A DNA stretch of 64,000 nucleotides from Trileptium ribeirensis (GCA_030248225.1 JASANE010024981.1:124001-188000), one strand, 5' to 3'; shown: positions 11,905-24,470, counted from the stretch's first letter. The notes: generated by a model not told the origin, from the sequence alone. Made by a program: numbers and translations.

Positions 11905-12215
11905 GGCTTAGAGCTGAGCGTGGGTACGGGTATCGCATGCTGGCCCTAATATGGGTTCTATTCTTGAAACCGATGGGTAATGGGATTTCTCGTTACTGTG
12001 GTCACGCGTAGTGTGCCCATTTCTGCATGCTTTTAGCAGCGGTCGCTGTCGTCGAAATCATAGGTGTTTCATTTTTTTGACACTGTGTAAAAGACGAAGT
12101 AAGCTCTCTGAAGTGGACGATTTCTAGCAACCATGAAGGTTCCATTTTGTGGCCGCAAACAAAATGACTAGGTGATTCCATTTAAAGATGCCTTTTTGAT
12201 TTCTTACTGGACCAG
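11905..12215 (+). repeat. Interspersed repeat family B, copy 3
   Basis: It carries GTGGGTACGGGTATCG, GTGCCCATTTCTGCATGCTTTTAGCA and CTAGGTGATTCC-like words in the same order as the copies at 3925-4335 and (inverted) 5400-5765. Diverged, non-coding. Confidence 0.4.
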
Positions 12216-13795
12216 TTGGCGCTATTAGCGAAATGACGAGTTTCTTTTTCTATGTTAGGTGCTGGCTAAAAGCAGTTAGTTTGAAATCGGAACCTAGGCA
12301 AATTGATTACAATGAGACCTTATTGCATTTTATAATCCAAACTGATCCTATAACGTACAGAGTTATTTTATCTATTAACCTAATGTGCCATATGCAAAAT
12401 GTAAAATTGTTGGTTGTTAAAAATTACAATTAGATAAAAAGCTTCAAAAAGCGTTTTTGATCTGTTTTTAGAGATACGACACAATTCCTAAATAAAGAAG
12501 CCGAATTGTTTAAAAAACCGCTTGAACTAAAAGTTTATCAATTGGAGCGAAAATATATTCAGAATACCACATAAGCACTTAAGGAATAAGTAGGTTTTAG
12601 ACAAAAAATCAAGTAGCTTGATTTCTAGAAATTAAAGTTCCAAGCTTAACAACACTCACCTTTCGTCAGAGATAAAGTGGTGAACATTGCCAGATCGAAC
12701 ATAAAAATATATTTACATTGAAAACAAAAACAGCAAATCCAACATTACTTAACTTTAGAGTAGATAGAAAGTGGAGGTTTCACCTCCCCCAATTCCGGGA
12801 CCCCACCTGGGAGTCAGAAAAGAATAGGACCCTGCTCCGACGATGTACCAGGCTGGAATAGAGTAGGAAAAGCTAACGAATGTGTATAGATTTTACCCAA
12901 CAACTCTAGGATAATGTGGCATAGTCGCCATGTCTGTAAAACCTGACAAAATTCAAACCGAATGTCAAATACAAGCCTCATTTCACTCGTTCCATGCAAA
13001 ACCTGACAAAAGTCGAAAACGTTGTCATAGTCTTGTACTACAACCAACACTTAACTTTTAACTACCTGAGATAATAAGCAAAACCTTATGTATACCTATA
13101 CGTATATATACATTTTCATTTAGTGCATATATCTGGTGATAAGCCGCTAAATGCAGTTTGTTTCTGTTTACATGTTGCACCTAACTTGTTTATGTGTTTT
13201 TGCATGTTCATTTTATGTGTGTTAATTTTTAAATGTGTATGTTTATTATTTTATGTGTACAAGGCAGCACATTATGCGTGTGTATATCAGTGTTTTCTGT
13301 GGCTATCTGTGTGTTACGTGTGTGTACATGTACCTATTCTACTATATGTAAACAGTTGCTACCATTACGTGCATATATGTTTGTATTTCTGGATTTATAT
13401 ATTTTTAAATGCATATATTTTCATCTAAAACCATTCGATATTTCAAAATTAAAGCAAACAAAATTCTGAGGAGGAGTTACAAAAATAGCATTCGATATTT
13501 CGAAAACCGAACAAACAAATCCTGATAAGGAATTAATAAATATATCATTTTCACTCAAAATCGGTGTATATAAGGAGTCGTTTCTAGCTTTCACCATTCA
13601 ATTATGAGTTCCGCTTAGCATAGCGATACCTCTATTCCAATGCAACCAAGCCGGGACAGTGGATATTTCACTGATGCAGAATTCTCAGGTTAGTTGATAT
13701 TCTAAAATCGTAGCGATTTAGTCGTTCAACATACCGCATTGACAAACAATATTCGCACAAGGCAGTTTTATACTTCAAAGGAATGCTTGGTCATA
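12216..13795. other. AT-rich sequence with a low-complexity TGTGT/TATAT tract
   Basis: 13120-13430 is rich in TGTGT and TATAT words and gives two overlapping hydrophobic frames (13123-13428, 13233-13469) with Cys/Phe/Val bias. These are typical of low-complexity DNA. No gene is recognised. Confidence 0.4.
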
Positions 13796-13799
13796 CGGA

Positions 13800-14450
13800 A
13801 GCGAACAGTCAAAATGGCTCGTAACTCATTAAAAACTCGAGATAGAGCATCCATATAAAAGTTTCATCAAAAGTGGGCAAGGTTTTCAAGTGTGCTCTTC
13901 TGAATGGTGCTAGTTACAATTTTGCACGATAAGTGGTTCATGAGTTATGGGTAAATATCTAAATTACGTCGTACCTCATTTTTTTGAAATTTTTAAGATT
14001 TATTAAACTTATCAACATTTTATGTACCTTGCAATTTTTTAAGAAATTTCGAGGCGCTCTTTCGAATGGTGACGGTTACAAATTCATAGGATACGTGGTT
14101 CATCAGTTAAAGCTGTATATTCAATATACCTCATAACTCACTTCTAAAAAATTTTTTAGAACAACTTATTTTCAAAATATAGCTAAGTAATATATTAATC
14201 CCACAATTACGTTTTAGGGGACGCTCTATCGAATGGTGAAGGTTTGAAAATAGTAAGATAAAAGTTTCACAATTTATTCATATGACCTCGAAACAAACAT
14301 ATTTTTAAACGTTTACTATAACTTTTACCATATAGTCTGTACCGAAAATAGAGGTACAAAGTTTCGACATGCATTTTTGACCTTTACTGTTTACATTTTT
14401 GTAGGATGGATGGTTTACTAGTTATCACTGTATAACCAAACTACTCTATA
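13800..14450. repeat. Degenerate tandem repeat of about 165-170 bp, four units
   Basis: A block 'GCTCT.. GAATGGTG...GGTTACAA...GTGGTTCAT.AGTTA' recurs near 13902, 14058, 14222 and (weakest) 14375. Each copy is followed by AT-rich sequence with CTCATAACTCA-type words. Spacing is near 165 bp. The array ends just before the inverted-repeat element at 14587. The units are too diverged to be a recent satellite. Confidence 0.5.
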
Positions 14451-14586
14451 CCGTGTGCAGCCTGCGAACTTGTGGAGTTAGCGTAACACACATATAACAC
14501 CCTATTGTTATACTTACAACAACTATTTCAAGGAATAGTCATTTGTTCTTATAACTATGATTATATTTCAAGAATAATTTGAGTAA

Positions 14587-15985
14587 TGCATGAGTAAACT
14601 TAAGCTGCGCCGCCTACCATCATCTTTTGGCATCATGTACAAAATGTTGTTAGAGAACAAACTAATAGTTACAATAGCTTAATGCTATTTCCAAAATTTC
14701 CGTTCTGTGAACGCTTAGTATCTAATTACAAAAATGTTTAAGTTACGTTAGGTAACACATTACACCTTTTCACACATTCGCCATAACCGTGTTCCAAAAC
14801 GCTAAGTTAGGCTACTTGCATTTTGAAAATTTTCGTTATGCTAACACAATTCTTGATATTCTGAACGGTCTGATTGGTTCGCGAACAGGTCTATGATGTA
14901 TACGATTCTATAAATTTTGTGTGCGAATAGACCGAAGTTTCTTATCCAAAAAAATTGTTCGCGAACATAAAGTACTGTTGAGTTCAAGCTGTTCGCGAAC
15001 GCGCATATATGCCATAACACTACGTTAATCCTGAAAAGGATATTAACTATGCGTTTATTGTTCGCGAACGTGTGTCCATAACTAAAATGTTAAAATATTA
15101 ATGTGAAAAATCTTAATCAAATTTTAACTGGAAATCAGGGAGCTGAACACGGTATATCATTAAATCCGTATGTTTTGTTCGCGAACATGACGTCGTTCGA
15201 CCGTCGACGTGCAAGGAAAATTTGATCAGAAATTGCAAGTCAACGCTTTAATATTAATATTTCCTTGTTAAAAGTGTTCGCGAACTTCACAAATTTTTTG
15301 CTCGATAAATGGGTGAGTTTGCCTTTGCACATAAAAACATGTTCCCGAACATTGATGTTGTGATATAATCCGGGGTAGCGAACACTGATCCAATACTTCA
15401 ATTAAATTAATCACGAGTGAAATATCGAAAATATCAAGAGTAATGCAAAGAAAAATGTTTAGGCATGAAATCGAAGATTTTCGCGAACATCATTATCGCA
15501 CGTTCATTTTTAATACTTGGTTGTTCACCATATATATTAAACTGAAGACGTTGGCGAACATCACACTTGAACGGATATTCCTTATAAATCAGTATCATAG
15601 TTCAGTCACAACAGCCATTCCGTAAATTATCATTTGAGTTATTGTGCAAACGGCGTTAGCGAACGTTTTGAATATAATTATAACAGTAGATTATTAAGTT
15701 TCCGAACAAGATTATAAAACAGAAAAATGTCGTGTTTACGTTCGATAACAAAATCTAAATTCATGACCTTAACCTTTAGTCGAAAAGTAAGGTGTTCGCT
15801 AACACTTCAGAAGTAATGAACAAGCAGTCTATTTCGTGTTCATTTACATTTTGGAAGCATTGCCTAAAAGCATCATTTTTCGTTTTCGTATAATTTTATG
15901 GATTTCATGTATACTAAACAAGCGATTGCCAATCGGTAGTTTCAAAAAAGGATGGAAGGCGACGCAGCTTAAGTTTACTCATGCA
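14587..15985. mobile_element. Inverted-repeat element carrying many GTTCGCGAAC palindromes
   Basis: The ends 14587-14621 and 15951-15985 are reverse complements over 35 bp with two mismatches (outer end TGCATGAGTAAACTTAAGCT). TAA lies directly outside each end, a possible 3-bp target duplication of the PIF/Harbinger kind. The interior has no coding frame. It holds perfect copies of the 10-bp palindrome GTTCGCGAAC at 14877, 14957, 14991, 15060, 15177 and 15276, and one- or two-base variants at 15341, 15375, 15478, 15550, 15655, 15698 and 15794. Spacings range from 17 to 117 bases. The element is non-autonomous, and the source transposase is not in the window. Confidence 0.7.
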
Positions 15986-17379
15986 TAAATATCCCAATGG
16001 TACTTACTATTTTAGATTCCGCGAAGACTATCAATGTCTTAAGAGAATGATGTTTTCATGTGATTCATGATTAAAATGGTTTACTCTGCGTGATTGTATG
16101 TCAAGACATAACTGAACGATTCACAACCGGCATGAATTATACAGCACTTCCTGTGGCGCAAACTTCACCCGCGTTGATAACCTTAACCAACATTTATCAA
16201 TATTACATCAAACATTTAGTTATCCCACAACGTCACCTTTAGTAAATAATCGCGATTCTCGGGCTAAATAGCCAAAACGATTTTCATGGTTTCAGTAATT
16301 TGGTTATTATTGAAGATACAGCGCAGGAAATCAACGATAAAAATGAACACACACCAAAGCACTAACGAACAAATAGTGACAACGATCAGAAATCAACAAC
16401 TATTTGTCATAGTAGTTTGCGTCGTAAAGCAGAAATCGTTCATCCACATAAGGGTTTCAGTTACTTAGATGTAACAAAGCTTTTACAGGTAAGATCACCA
16501 GTTTTTATATACTTCCTCTTCGACCATATAAAGATTTATTACAGTTTCTTAGCGACGCGAAACTAATGCATGCATAAACTGTTGCATCACGAAATTAATC
16601 ATGGTATTAAAGTATGGATTAGCATACACTGTGAACTCCAAAAAGATTGACGGTTCTGAACTTATAACACACTTTTGCAATAAGTTTCGAACCATCTTGC
16701 CTGGATATGTTGTTGCGACTGAACTTGTTAGTGTTTCCAACGATATACCAAAAAAACTCGAGGACTATGAAGCAATGGGATCGGGATGAGCCCTAAAAGA
16801 TGTGCGACATGCTGATGTCTATGTTAGCTTTTATCATCGGTTACATGGTTCATCGTATAAAAAGCTTCCTTCATCTCTGCGAAATAAGTTGCAATAATCA
16901 ATTTTCAAAACAATGATAAGAAATGTTTTCTCTGGTCAATATTAGCAGCTCTGCAACTCTTTGGCTATAATCATTATTCGAAACTTATTCATAACTACTA
17001 CCTAACTATATAATAAACTACTATAACTTAACAGGGACAGAATACCATACCCTGTCCAGCTTAAACATACACCCAAATTTGAAAAGCATAACAATATTTC
17101 AGTCAATGGTTATGAAAACGATAGCAACATCTTTCCATTGTATATCTCACAATCGCAGCACCAAAGACATATTAACTTACAGCTCTACTGTGGACACTAT
17201 TGTTTATTGCGAAAACTTGACGCTCTGCTCTATAGTCAACGTCGCCACAAAAGCAAGAACCATTTCTGTCGTAAATACCTTGTTCCACGCTAGACCGGAA
17301 AACTACGTAATGGACTCAAGCAGCGCTGTTTGAACAATGAGCGGTCACCCGTGGAACTTCCTGAACCTCAACCGATTCT
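15986..17379. other. Left flank of the Polinton remnant, unassigned
   Basis: AT-rich with short frames (16601-16789, 17079-17333) that may be remnants of Polinton-type genes upstream of the polymerase. I could not match them to any family, and no terminal inverted repeat of the element was found. Confidence 0.3.
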
Positions 17380-19223
17380 TCAATTTGTGAATTTGCACCG
17401 AATGCCTTGTTCTCCGTACGTCATCTACACTTACTTCGAATGTCCCCTTCACAAGGTCAACACCTGTGTACATGCCATGTCAACATCATACAGTAACATT
17501 TATTAAAAACATGAACCTTGTAGGTATGGTTTGGTAGAAGAATTTGATTGTAGCAATGATAAAGTCGAAATTAGAAATGCAATCATCTTGTACGATCATG
17601 ATCCGATAAGCTCTTTGTTACAAAAAGTTATTCAAATCTGTGAACACCACCACTAACAATATATGATGCATCAGAAACGGCGTTACTTCATAATCTTCGT
17701 CGATATGATGAACATTTGATTATACAAGAACTGGGTAGAATATGTAAGAACAATAGATTAGATATTGATGGCACAGCGAAAGGTATAGCGGATTATATAT
17801 ACCTATTGCTATAAAACGACTGAAGTTTGAAAGTAAAAGAAGAATCGGCCATTGATAACGCATATTATTGTAATGAAGACACAAAAGGTGCGTTTGAACG
17901 TGGTTTTAAGGGCAATCAAAATATCAGTGATGACGTCGGGTGAAAAATTCGTTTTATTGACCCATTCCAGTTTTTGCCATTATCGGTTGAAACATTTGTT
18001 CAAACCTAAAGCAGCTTAACGTAACTAACCTTCATAACTAACCTTCATACGGTTTAGGAGCACAAGTCTATTAGACACTTTGCCGCACCCCTTTCAACAA
18101 GCGTTTGAACTGGTCAACTGTTAGTGACTCAACACGTGAACTGTCTAGTTTATTCCAGGGTCGGACCGCCCTGGGTGAGAAAAAAATGTTTCCGGGCGTT
18201 CCTTCGACAGGACTCAACATAAAGTTTCCGCATAAATCACTTCAAAGCAATGAAAACCAATTTGGAAACAAAATAGACCTTGGTAACGACCTTTATCATA
18301 AGAGCGATGTTTTCTTGCTGTGTGACCGTTTTCGAAACAGTTTTCAAAATTTCAGCACATCCACCCCATTACGTTACATTATCAAGCGTTGCATGGCATG
18401 TGTGTCGAAAGAAAACTGGCATTACACTCTATTTGATTTCAAATGTAGATATGTACTTGTTTTCGAACAGGGAAACAGAGGCATGGTATCCGTTATATCA
18501 CAAAGATCTGCGAAAGTTAATAACTCTTATGTTCCGGAATATGGGACAGGGTTACCGAGAACTTACATAATTTATCTGGATGCAAATAAGCTATACTGAT
18601 GGTCAATAGTACAAAAACTTCTATCACAATAACTTCCAGTTACTACCCAGTGACGAAATTGAAGGAACTGATTGCGCTACGATTCATGCGGATGGCGTCG
18701 AAGGTTATGCAATTAAGGTTGACCTGATTTATCCTGATTATCTCCATCAACCACATAATGACTATCCTATTGCATCCGAGTGTCTTCAGATATCTAATGA
18801 TATGCTATTTATATACTGTAAACAGCTTACGAAATCTCTCGACACCACTAATGCTCCAGTTGAGAAGCTTATTCCCAAACTTAAAAATTTATTACTATTT
18901 GCAAAATTTACAACAGTACCTTCACTTGCAGAAGGTCCATCCTGTGATTTCATCTAGTCAACGCAGCTGGATGGAACCAAACATTACCATAAATATAACC
19001 ATGCGTAAGATCGCTAAAACTGACGTCGAAAAGGATCTTTACAAGCTACTGAACTTTTGGTAAGAGAATAGAAAATGCGAGGAACTGAGTGGACGTTAAG
19101 TTAGTCTCTGGTGAGCGGCGATACACCAAACTGGTTGCAAATACGTGATACAGCATGCCGTTTATAGTTAATAAAGATCTTGTGGCAGTCAAAATCAAAC
19201 GTAAATTAGTCCAATTATGTAAA

Positions 19224-19266
<43 letters not shown>

Positions 19267-19850
19267 TGTTAGATCTATCAAAACTCTTATTATATGATTT
19301 TCACTGCAACTACATGACGCTGGTCTGTAACGACAGATGCAACGTTTTATTCACCGAAACAGACTCACTATGTTATTCTGTGGAGACTATAACGATTTAT
19401 CATGACAGGTTAAAGCATAGTAATTATTTTGATTCCAGTAAATATCCAACTAATCGTCCACTTTATTCGACAGTTAACAAAAAATGATTGAAAATATGAA
19501 GGATAAAACTGCATGTGAACAAATTGAACATTCCGTAGGATTGCGTTCAAAGATGTATAGCATAGGGATTATAGATGGTGTAGACAAGAAACGTCCTAAA
19601 TGAATTAGAAAACTACGATATAAAACGAAATTAAGCACTAGAGCTGCTTAAAAATGTTGTTTGATCGAACTTGTGTTTGACATACCATGAACCTAATAAG
19701 ATGCAACGAAGATATTCTAAATACAGTTGCTCAAGATACACTTAGTATGTCTGCGAAGGATGGTAAACGATATAGATCAAACGATGGTATATCGTCTTAT
19801 GCTTACGGTAGTTGTCAGATTGACGATAATAACTTCTTGAATTTATTGGG
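17380..19850 (+). pseudogene. Protein-primed family-B DNA polymerase remnant (Polinton/Maverick type)
   Basis: Decayed copy of the polymerase that replicates Polinton/Maverick elements and related protein-primed viruses. Recognisable blocks in order are: the exonuclease start (SPYVIYTYFEC, 17410-17445), YDEHLIIQELGRI near 17704, KIRFIDPFQF near 17950, and NDLYHKSDVFLLCDRFRN (18279-18330). Next come the polymerase motif-A region YIIYLDANKLY (18565-18597), DLYKLLNFW near 19035, the motif-C region LFTETDSL (19348-19372), VGLRSKMYS near 19540, and a final AYGSCQ block near 19800. Frameshifts and stops separate the blocks. In the exonuclease block a Tyr stands where an acidic residue is expected, and motif C has Glu for the first Asp. 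A TA microsatellite interrupts the reading at 19226-19262. The gene is dead. The largest intact piece is 18105-18599. Confidence 0.8.
19226..19264. repeat. TA dinucleotide microsatellite
   Basis: About 18 TA units inside the polymerase pseudogene. It translates as an alternating Tyr-Ile run in the frame 19155-19487 and is presumably a post-insertion expansion. Confidence 0.9.
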
Positions 19851-19989
19851 AACGAAGGTTCACAGAAGTAAAGAAGAAGTAAGTCATTCTAATATTTTAG
19901 AAGATAAAAACATTGGCTACTGAATTCGTAATTGTACTTGTCAAACTGTGTTATATTCTTAAATAAATTTTACTGTTTTTATTTGATAT

Positions 19990-20420
19990 AGCAATGGATG
20001 ATCAATTTGAAAAGATTTACTGCGATCCAGCTAATGTTGCTGATTTTGCTCCTTTCTTTCAAACTTTATGTGGAAGCATATAAACATGGTATTAAGGTAA
20101 CATTAAAATATGTTCAAAACTGGTTACGTAGTGAAGATGATTTACACCTTCACAAATCGAGAAAATTGCAATATCATCAACGCTTTTTGCATTTTTGCTT
20201 TTTACGACTTGTTTGTGTTATGGAACATGCAAAATATTGCACTAGCACTGACCATACATCTCTTGTGCATTTCCGACTAGGGTGGAGTATCTTCAGCAAC
20301 TTTAATATTGGTCAAATAAGTATAAATAACGTGCAACACAATTGCTTTGAACAGCGGTATCCAAGTAAAAAGGCGCGTTTCTTCAACAATGACAAGCCAT
20401 ATGTCTTAATAATGTAAAGT
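19990..20420 (+). pseudogene. Polinton-type integrase remnant (N-terminal part)
   Basis: The frame from 19994 begins MDDQFEKIYCDPANVADF. After a frameshift it continues as HGIKVTLKYVQNWLRSEDD followed by LHLHKS. This is the start of the retroviral-like integrase of Polinton/Maverick elements, in which a 'K.YYDP...F' segment precedes a helix-turn-helix and a zinc-binding H/C region. The DDE core is not recognisable. 20400-20700 contains a further frame (20480-20701) that may be the degraded remainder. The polymerase lies about 150 bp upstream in the same orientation, as expected for one element. Confidence 0.6.
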
Positions 20421-21870
20421 TACAAGCTGTCGCAACAGAAGGGACTTTGAACGCAGATCAAAAACTTTGATAATAAACAATGGCTATAGAACGACGCTGC
20501 ATTAAATATTATAAAGATTGGACTCATAGCAAGGTTCCACTAGTTACCACACGTGCGCACACCAGTGATTGGAACATAAAATTCAATAACAACGGAAGCA
20601 TCAGAATGCGATCGATACTGGGAATCGGAAAAAGCATTTACAATAGAACAAACATCGATGTGCATGAGTGGAAAAGTCACAATAATTTGGGTCGTTTCTA
20701 GATAGAAATATGGAACGAATAGAAGTTAAAATATGCCTGTAATATAGCATACAGGATGCAATGTTGATTTACAATTTTTTCACGTGACGTTGATAACTGA
20801 ATATATCAAGAAATTTAACGGTGGAATTTGGAAATACAAAGCAAGACGTACAGTGTTTTTATTTCCAAATGGACAACTGATACTGGTCGGGGTAAAATTG
20901 GGAATTGGGATTAAACCAATTCTTAACATTATTCTGGTCTTTTAATACAACTGAATCTTGAATGTAGTAGTATAGAAACCTATGTAATAAAAACGTTGCT
21001 GGTCAATTCCGCAATAACCTTAAGTTTAAGCTAGTATCTTTATATAATAAGCTAACGTTAAAAACTTTATCATGTATGAAACTGCACTACATAACTATGA
21101 AAATGGTTCTCCTCTAATATATTTCAGTGGCAATGTAGTTATAATTGGATGCAAATCACTAACCAATTTTGATGAATGTGCAAAGAGTATATAAAAGTCT
21201 TAAAAAGGTTAATTGTGATGGGTAGCAGTAGTGAACCGTAAAAATGGAAGTTGTGGTGGTTTTCAACCTGAAGTGGTGGTTTATAGAGTTTCAAACCCCG
21301 TTTTGCACTACTCCAGTTAGAGTATTGAATCAGAATGTGCCATAGAAATATATAAACATGGAAGAAAATAAAAATTGAATATCTTGTTGGTAGTTCAGGG
21401 AAAGAATTTATTTTCTAGAGTGGGTGCTATACCGTTGATAACTTATTTACTATTCTAAATACGCTGGACTATCACATAACATTTTCTATAAATCCTACCA
21501 ATAATAAAAGTTACGATCTACTGTTTCAATCAAGCGGAAAAAAGTTATCTAGAACAATACAAATATTATTTGGTTTTCAAACACAATAAGTGTGTTTATT
21601 TAAAATATAATAAACCAAAATTTATACTAAGTTCTTCAGTACACGATTGATTGATAAACGGCTGAAATAAACTGCTGCTGCATACAGTATCACATACCGG
21701 GTCTATAAACACTGCGAAGTATAAACTCAATGACTGTATGTTTAAGATATTAACATTTCAAGTGGTTGACTGTGGTTTTAAAAGTGTACAGATTTTACCA
21801 GGTACACAAATGATAACTTGATTGTGGTTTTTATATACTTCTTAAAAGCTGTGAATTATAAGACAATAAG
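20421..21870 (+). other. Unassigned interior of the Polinton remnant
   Basis: Short frames only. One segment near 21245-21320 reads GGFQPEVVVYRVSNPVLHY and may derive from a structural gene, but I cannot place it. No protease or packaging-ATPase motifs were found. Confidence 0.3.
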
Positions 21871-21873
21871 CTT

Positions 21874-23227
21874 TTGAGTGTAGTTGCGATGAAAGGCTCA
21901 GTAACGAATAAATCAGTCAAGTTGAAGGAAAGAAAATGTTCAAAAAAGAAAAACACCTCTGAGATAGGCAAAAAAATAGCAAACGTGTGCGCCGTTCAAA
22001 GACTGCTTTGGAGAAAGACTGATTACCCTGTTCAACAAGAAATTATGTCAACTCAGTTATTTGAAGTAGCTTATGAAACGACTTTACCAAATAATGACAG
22101 CGATGGTTCCATTCGATATAAAATTAGTGAAAGTGCACCTGATATAATTCATATGTCACAAGTATTTGCATATATTGATTTTCAATTCGTGAAACAAGAC
22201 AGTAGTTCAATAACTACTGTTTAAAGTTTGCACCATGTAATATGTTTGGATACTCACTATTCTGTTCCGTTGAGATTAAAATATACGGTGAGCCCATAAT
22301 ATGTAACCAAAACATTATCAATGGATGATGTACGTATATGCATGTTGCCAATGAACGTAGAATCACGAAAACAATACTTAACAGGTCCAATTCATCAAAA
22401 AGATGACGCGTTTATGTTTGATAACGATTGACGGCAAAGAATTTAGTAATAAATCTGCTTATCCAACTATTTCGCAGAAGTGTGAAGTTTACCTTCTGCT
22501 TTGTATAGATGTACAGTTGACAGCGAAATATCTACCTGCAAATAGTAAATCAGAATTTAAATTTCCCGAAGTTATTCATCTCTAATCCTTATGTATGACT
22601 CAAAAGATAAATTTATAGTTCAGATATATGATTTTAAATTGCATGTACCTAAAGTAAAGATTAGTAAACAAGCCCTGATTACCAACATCATATTTTGATT
22701 AATAGTGGAGAAACATTTTATGCCGTGAGATACAAACTGCAAACATTGCCGGCGAACACCGGACTTCAGAATGTAGATTGGAGTATCTTCGAAGAAACTT
22801 TGCCCAGTAAAATTTAAATTTGGGCAATATCTCGGAAAGCATATGCAGGGTCACCGAAACTAAAACTATTTAAATTTAGTAATCAAACATAGATAACTTT
22901 ACATCGTTTATGAAAGATGATCGATATCCTTGCAATGTATCCCTTGAGTCCAAAAGTGGTAAGTGTACTTTACTATACGCTATTTGGTCTAAACGGTCGA
23001 ACAGATAACATGGGTTTAATTACAGAAGATTTTATGGTTAAACGCATGGTATCAAATGTTCTGTATTGATCTAAGCAGAGATCATAGTAGTGATTGCAAT
23101 TAACGTTGTAATCTTCGTGATGGATAAATTAGACCGGCCATTGATTTTACAAATGTTTTATCCGAAGCAATAGTCATTTTTGCAATGGGCGAAATGGATA
23201 TTAAGGGTAACAAAGTGGTTTCTTAGA
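21874..23227 (+). pseudogene. Major-capsid-like (jelly-roll) gene remnant of the Polinton element
   Basis: The longest piece (21874-22224) holds STQLFEVAYETTLPNNDSD followed by IRYKISESAPDIIHMS, typical of the start of the Polinton/adintovirus double-jelly-roll capsid. The next block, 22403-22585, has YPTISQKCEVYLLLCIDVQL and KYLPANSKSEF. Later fragments near 22600-22660 (KFIVQIYDFKLHVPKVKI) and near 23060-23220 (DLSRDHSS, then IDFTNVLSEAIVIFAMGEMD) correspond in order to the middle and the end of this capsid protein. Several stops and frameshifts separate them. Assignment is by pattern and order, and a structure-aware search would settle it. Nothing here can be functional. Confidence 0.6.
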
Positions 23228-23279
23228 ATAAATTGTGGAATATTATGACTGTGTTTTATGTATTATATAATGACTCGTT

Positions 23280-23735
23280 CACGATAAGTTGGGTGCAGCC
23301 TGACTTAGTCTTGTCCGGCTATCAAAGTAGACTCAATGGACATTTTTATAGCACGAGCTATCTATATATTTTTTCGTTGTAGCTGCATGTAACTCTCTGG
23401 ATAATCTGTCTAGTCTACGCTGACTATATAGTACAGATTATAGTGTCCTGGCGAACTGATTTATGCGGTTAATGTTTTGATTTATACTATAACAGAAGAG
23501 ATTCAAGTTTTAACAGTTGCTGAGGCTTGAAATTTAAATTTTGGCAGCACTACATTGTGGAGAGATTCAAATTTTGGACAAGTACAATTCTTGACAGACG
23601 CCAAGGTAAGAAATTCAAATTTTGGTGCGAGTTTTACCTGTAGTCAGGGGATACTCTATCGGACAAAATTTATAGTCAGCGCAGACTGTTCATGCGAAAC
23701 CTCGCAGTCACGTAAGACTTCTCTAGTTGTCCGGG
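23280..23735. repeat. Diverged relative of the 32-bp minisatellite element
   Basis: It contains GAAATTTAAATTTTGGCAG, AGATTCAAATTTTGGACA and GAAATTCAAATTTTGGTG, the core of the 32-bp unit at 61.9-63.4 kb. A nearby CGCTGACTATATAGTACAG resembles CGCTGACTATATAATATG at 61847. It is therefore a degraded, low-copy member of the same family, lying just downstream of the Polinton remnant. Confidence 0.55.
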
Positions 23736-24174
23736 GTGTCTAGCAAAGCTACATGCGGAAACGGTGTGCGCCTCATGAGACTGTCGAACAACGTAGAGTC
23801 ATTTTGCATACAACGTAACTTTAACGCAAAATAAGTGTATTATATGTTATTCAAATATTAAAAAAATGAAAAAATAAAGAAAAATATAAAATATTATCGT
23901 ATCCACTGTTAGGAAGAAAGCCATCTGACGATTCATATGGTAAGGATGTAATATTAGTATCGTCCTAGCGTGGTACATTGTCGGGGGAAGGTACCATTTC
24001 CTTTCTCCTCCCCTCCCAGGTTGGGTTGCGGAGGGGGAGAAGGGTAAACCCACATTTTCTATCTACTGTTTAGGCACCAGTACCGAGGTGGTAACTCAAG
24101 CACAGCGTAAAGCTAAGTGATTCTGTTACCGTCGATTTATATACATGGATTGATAGCATTTACCAATACGACTT

Positions 24175-24470
24175 TAGGTAACTACCAACTACCATTGGGC
24201 CAATAGTGCCTTAGATTCGCGAGAATAGATTTTTGTAATAAACGATTAGCTTAGTACAAAAGAAAGACAATAATAGTGTTTTGTAGCACATATAAATGCT
24301 TCCAATTGTGCCTTTTGCTACTTTTGGCTACGCCCAAGCTGAGAGTGCGACACGGACAGTCCAAAAGATTTATATTCCTTTCTAAATCTTATCTTGTAGC
24401 CTTGAGTATATGCCAGATAATATTACATTCCTAGTCAAGTTATTTAAATTTTAGTTTTCCTTTTTAACTA
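24175..24470 (+). repeat. Interspersed repeat family A, copy 2
   Basis: It shares AACTACCAACTACCATTGGGCC, TGCCTTTTGCTACTTTTGGC and CCCAAGCTGAGAGTGCGAC with the copies at 53095-53480 and 8400-8815. Non-coding. Confidence 0.5.

Larger units (their letters stand above)
17380..23230 (+). mobile_element. Decayed Polinton/Maverick-type element
   Basis: Polymerase, integrase and major-capsid-like remnants lie in one orientation over about 5.9 kb, which identifies an old integrated Polinton or adintovirus-like element. Packaging ATPase, cysteine protease and penton-like genes were not found, nor were the long terminal inverted repeats, so it is truncated, internally deleted, or too decayed to read. 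It sits in the proposed large intron of the minus-strand BPI-like gene. Confidence 0.7.

Noticed and set aside
14877..15803. GTTCGCGAAC cluster considered as a CRISPR or bacterial operator array
   Set aside because: Spacings are irregular (17-117 bases), the context is AT-rich animal DNA, and the cluster lies within inverted-repeat ends, so a transposon interior is simpler.
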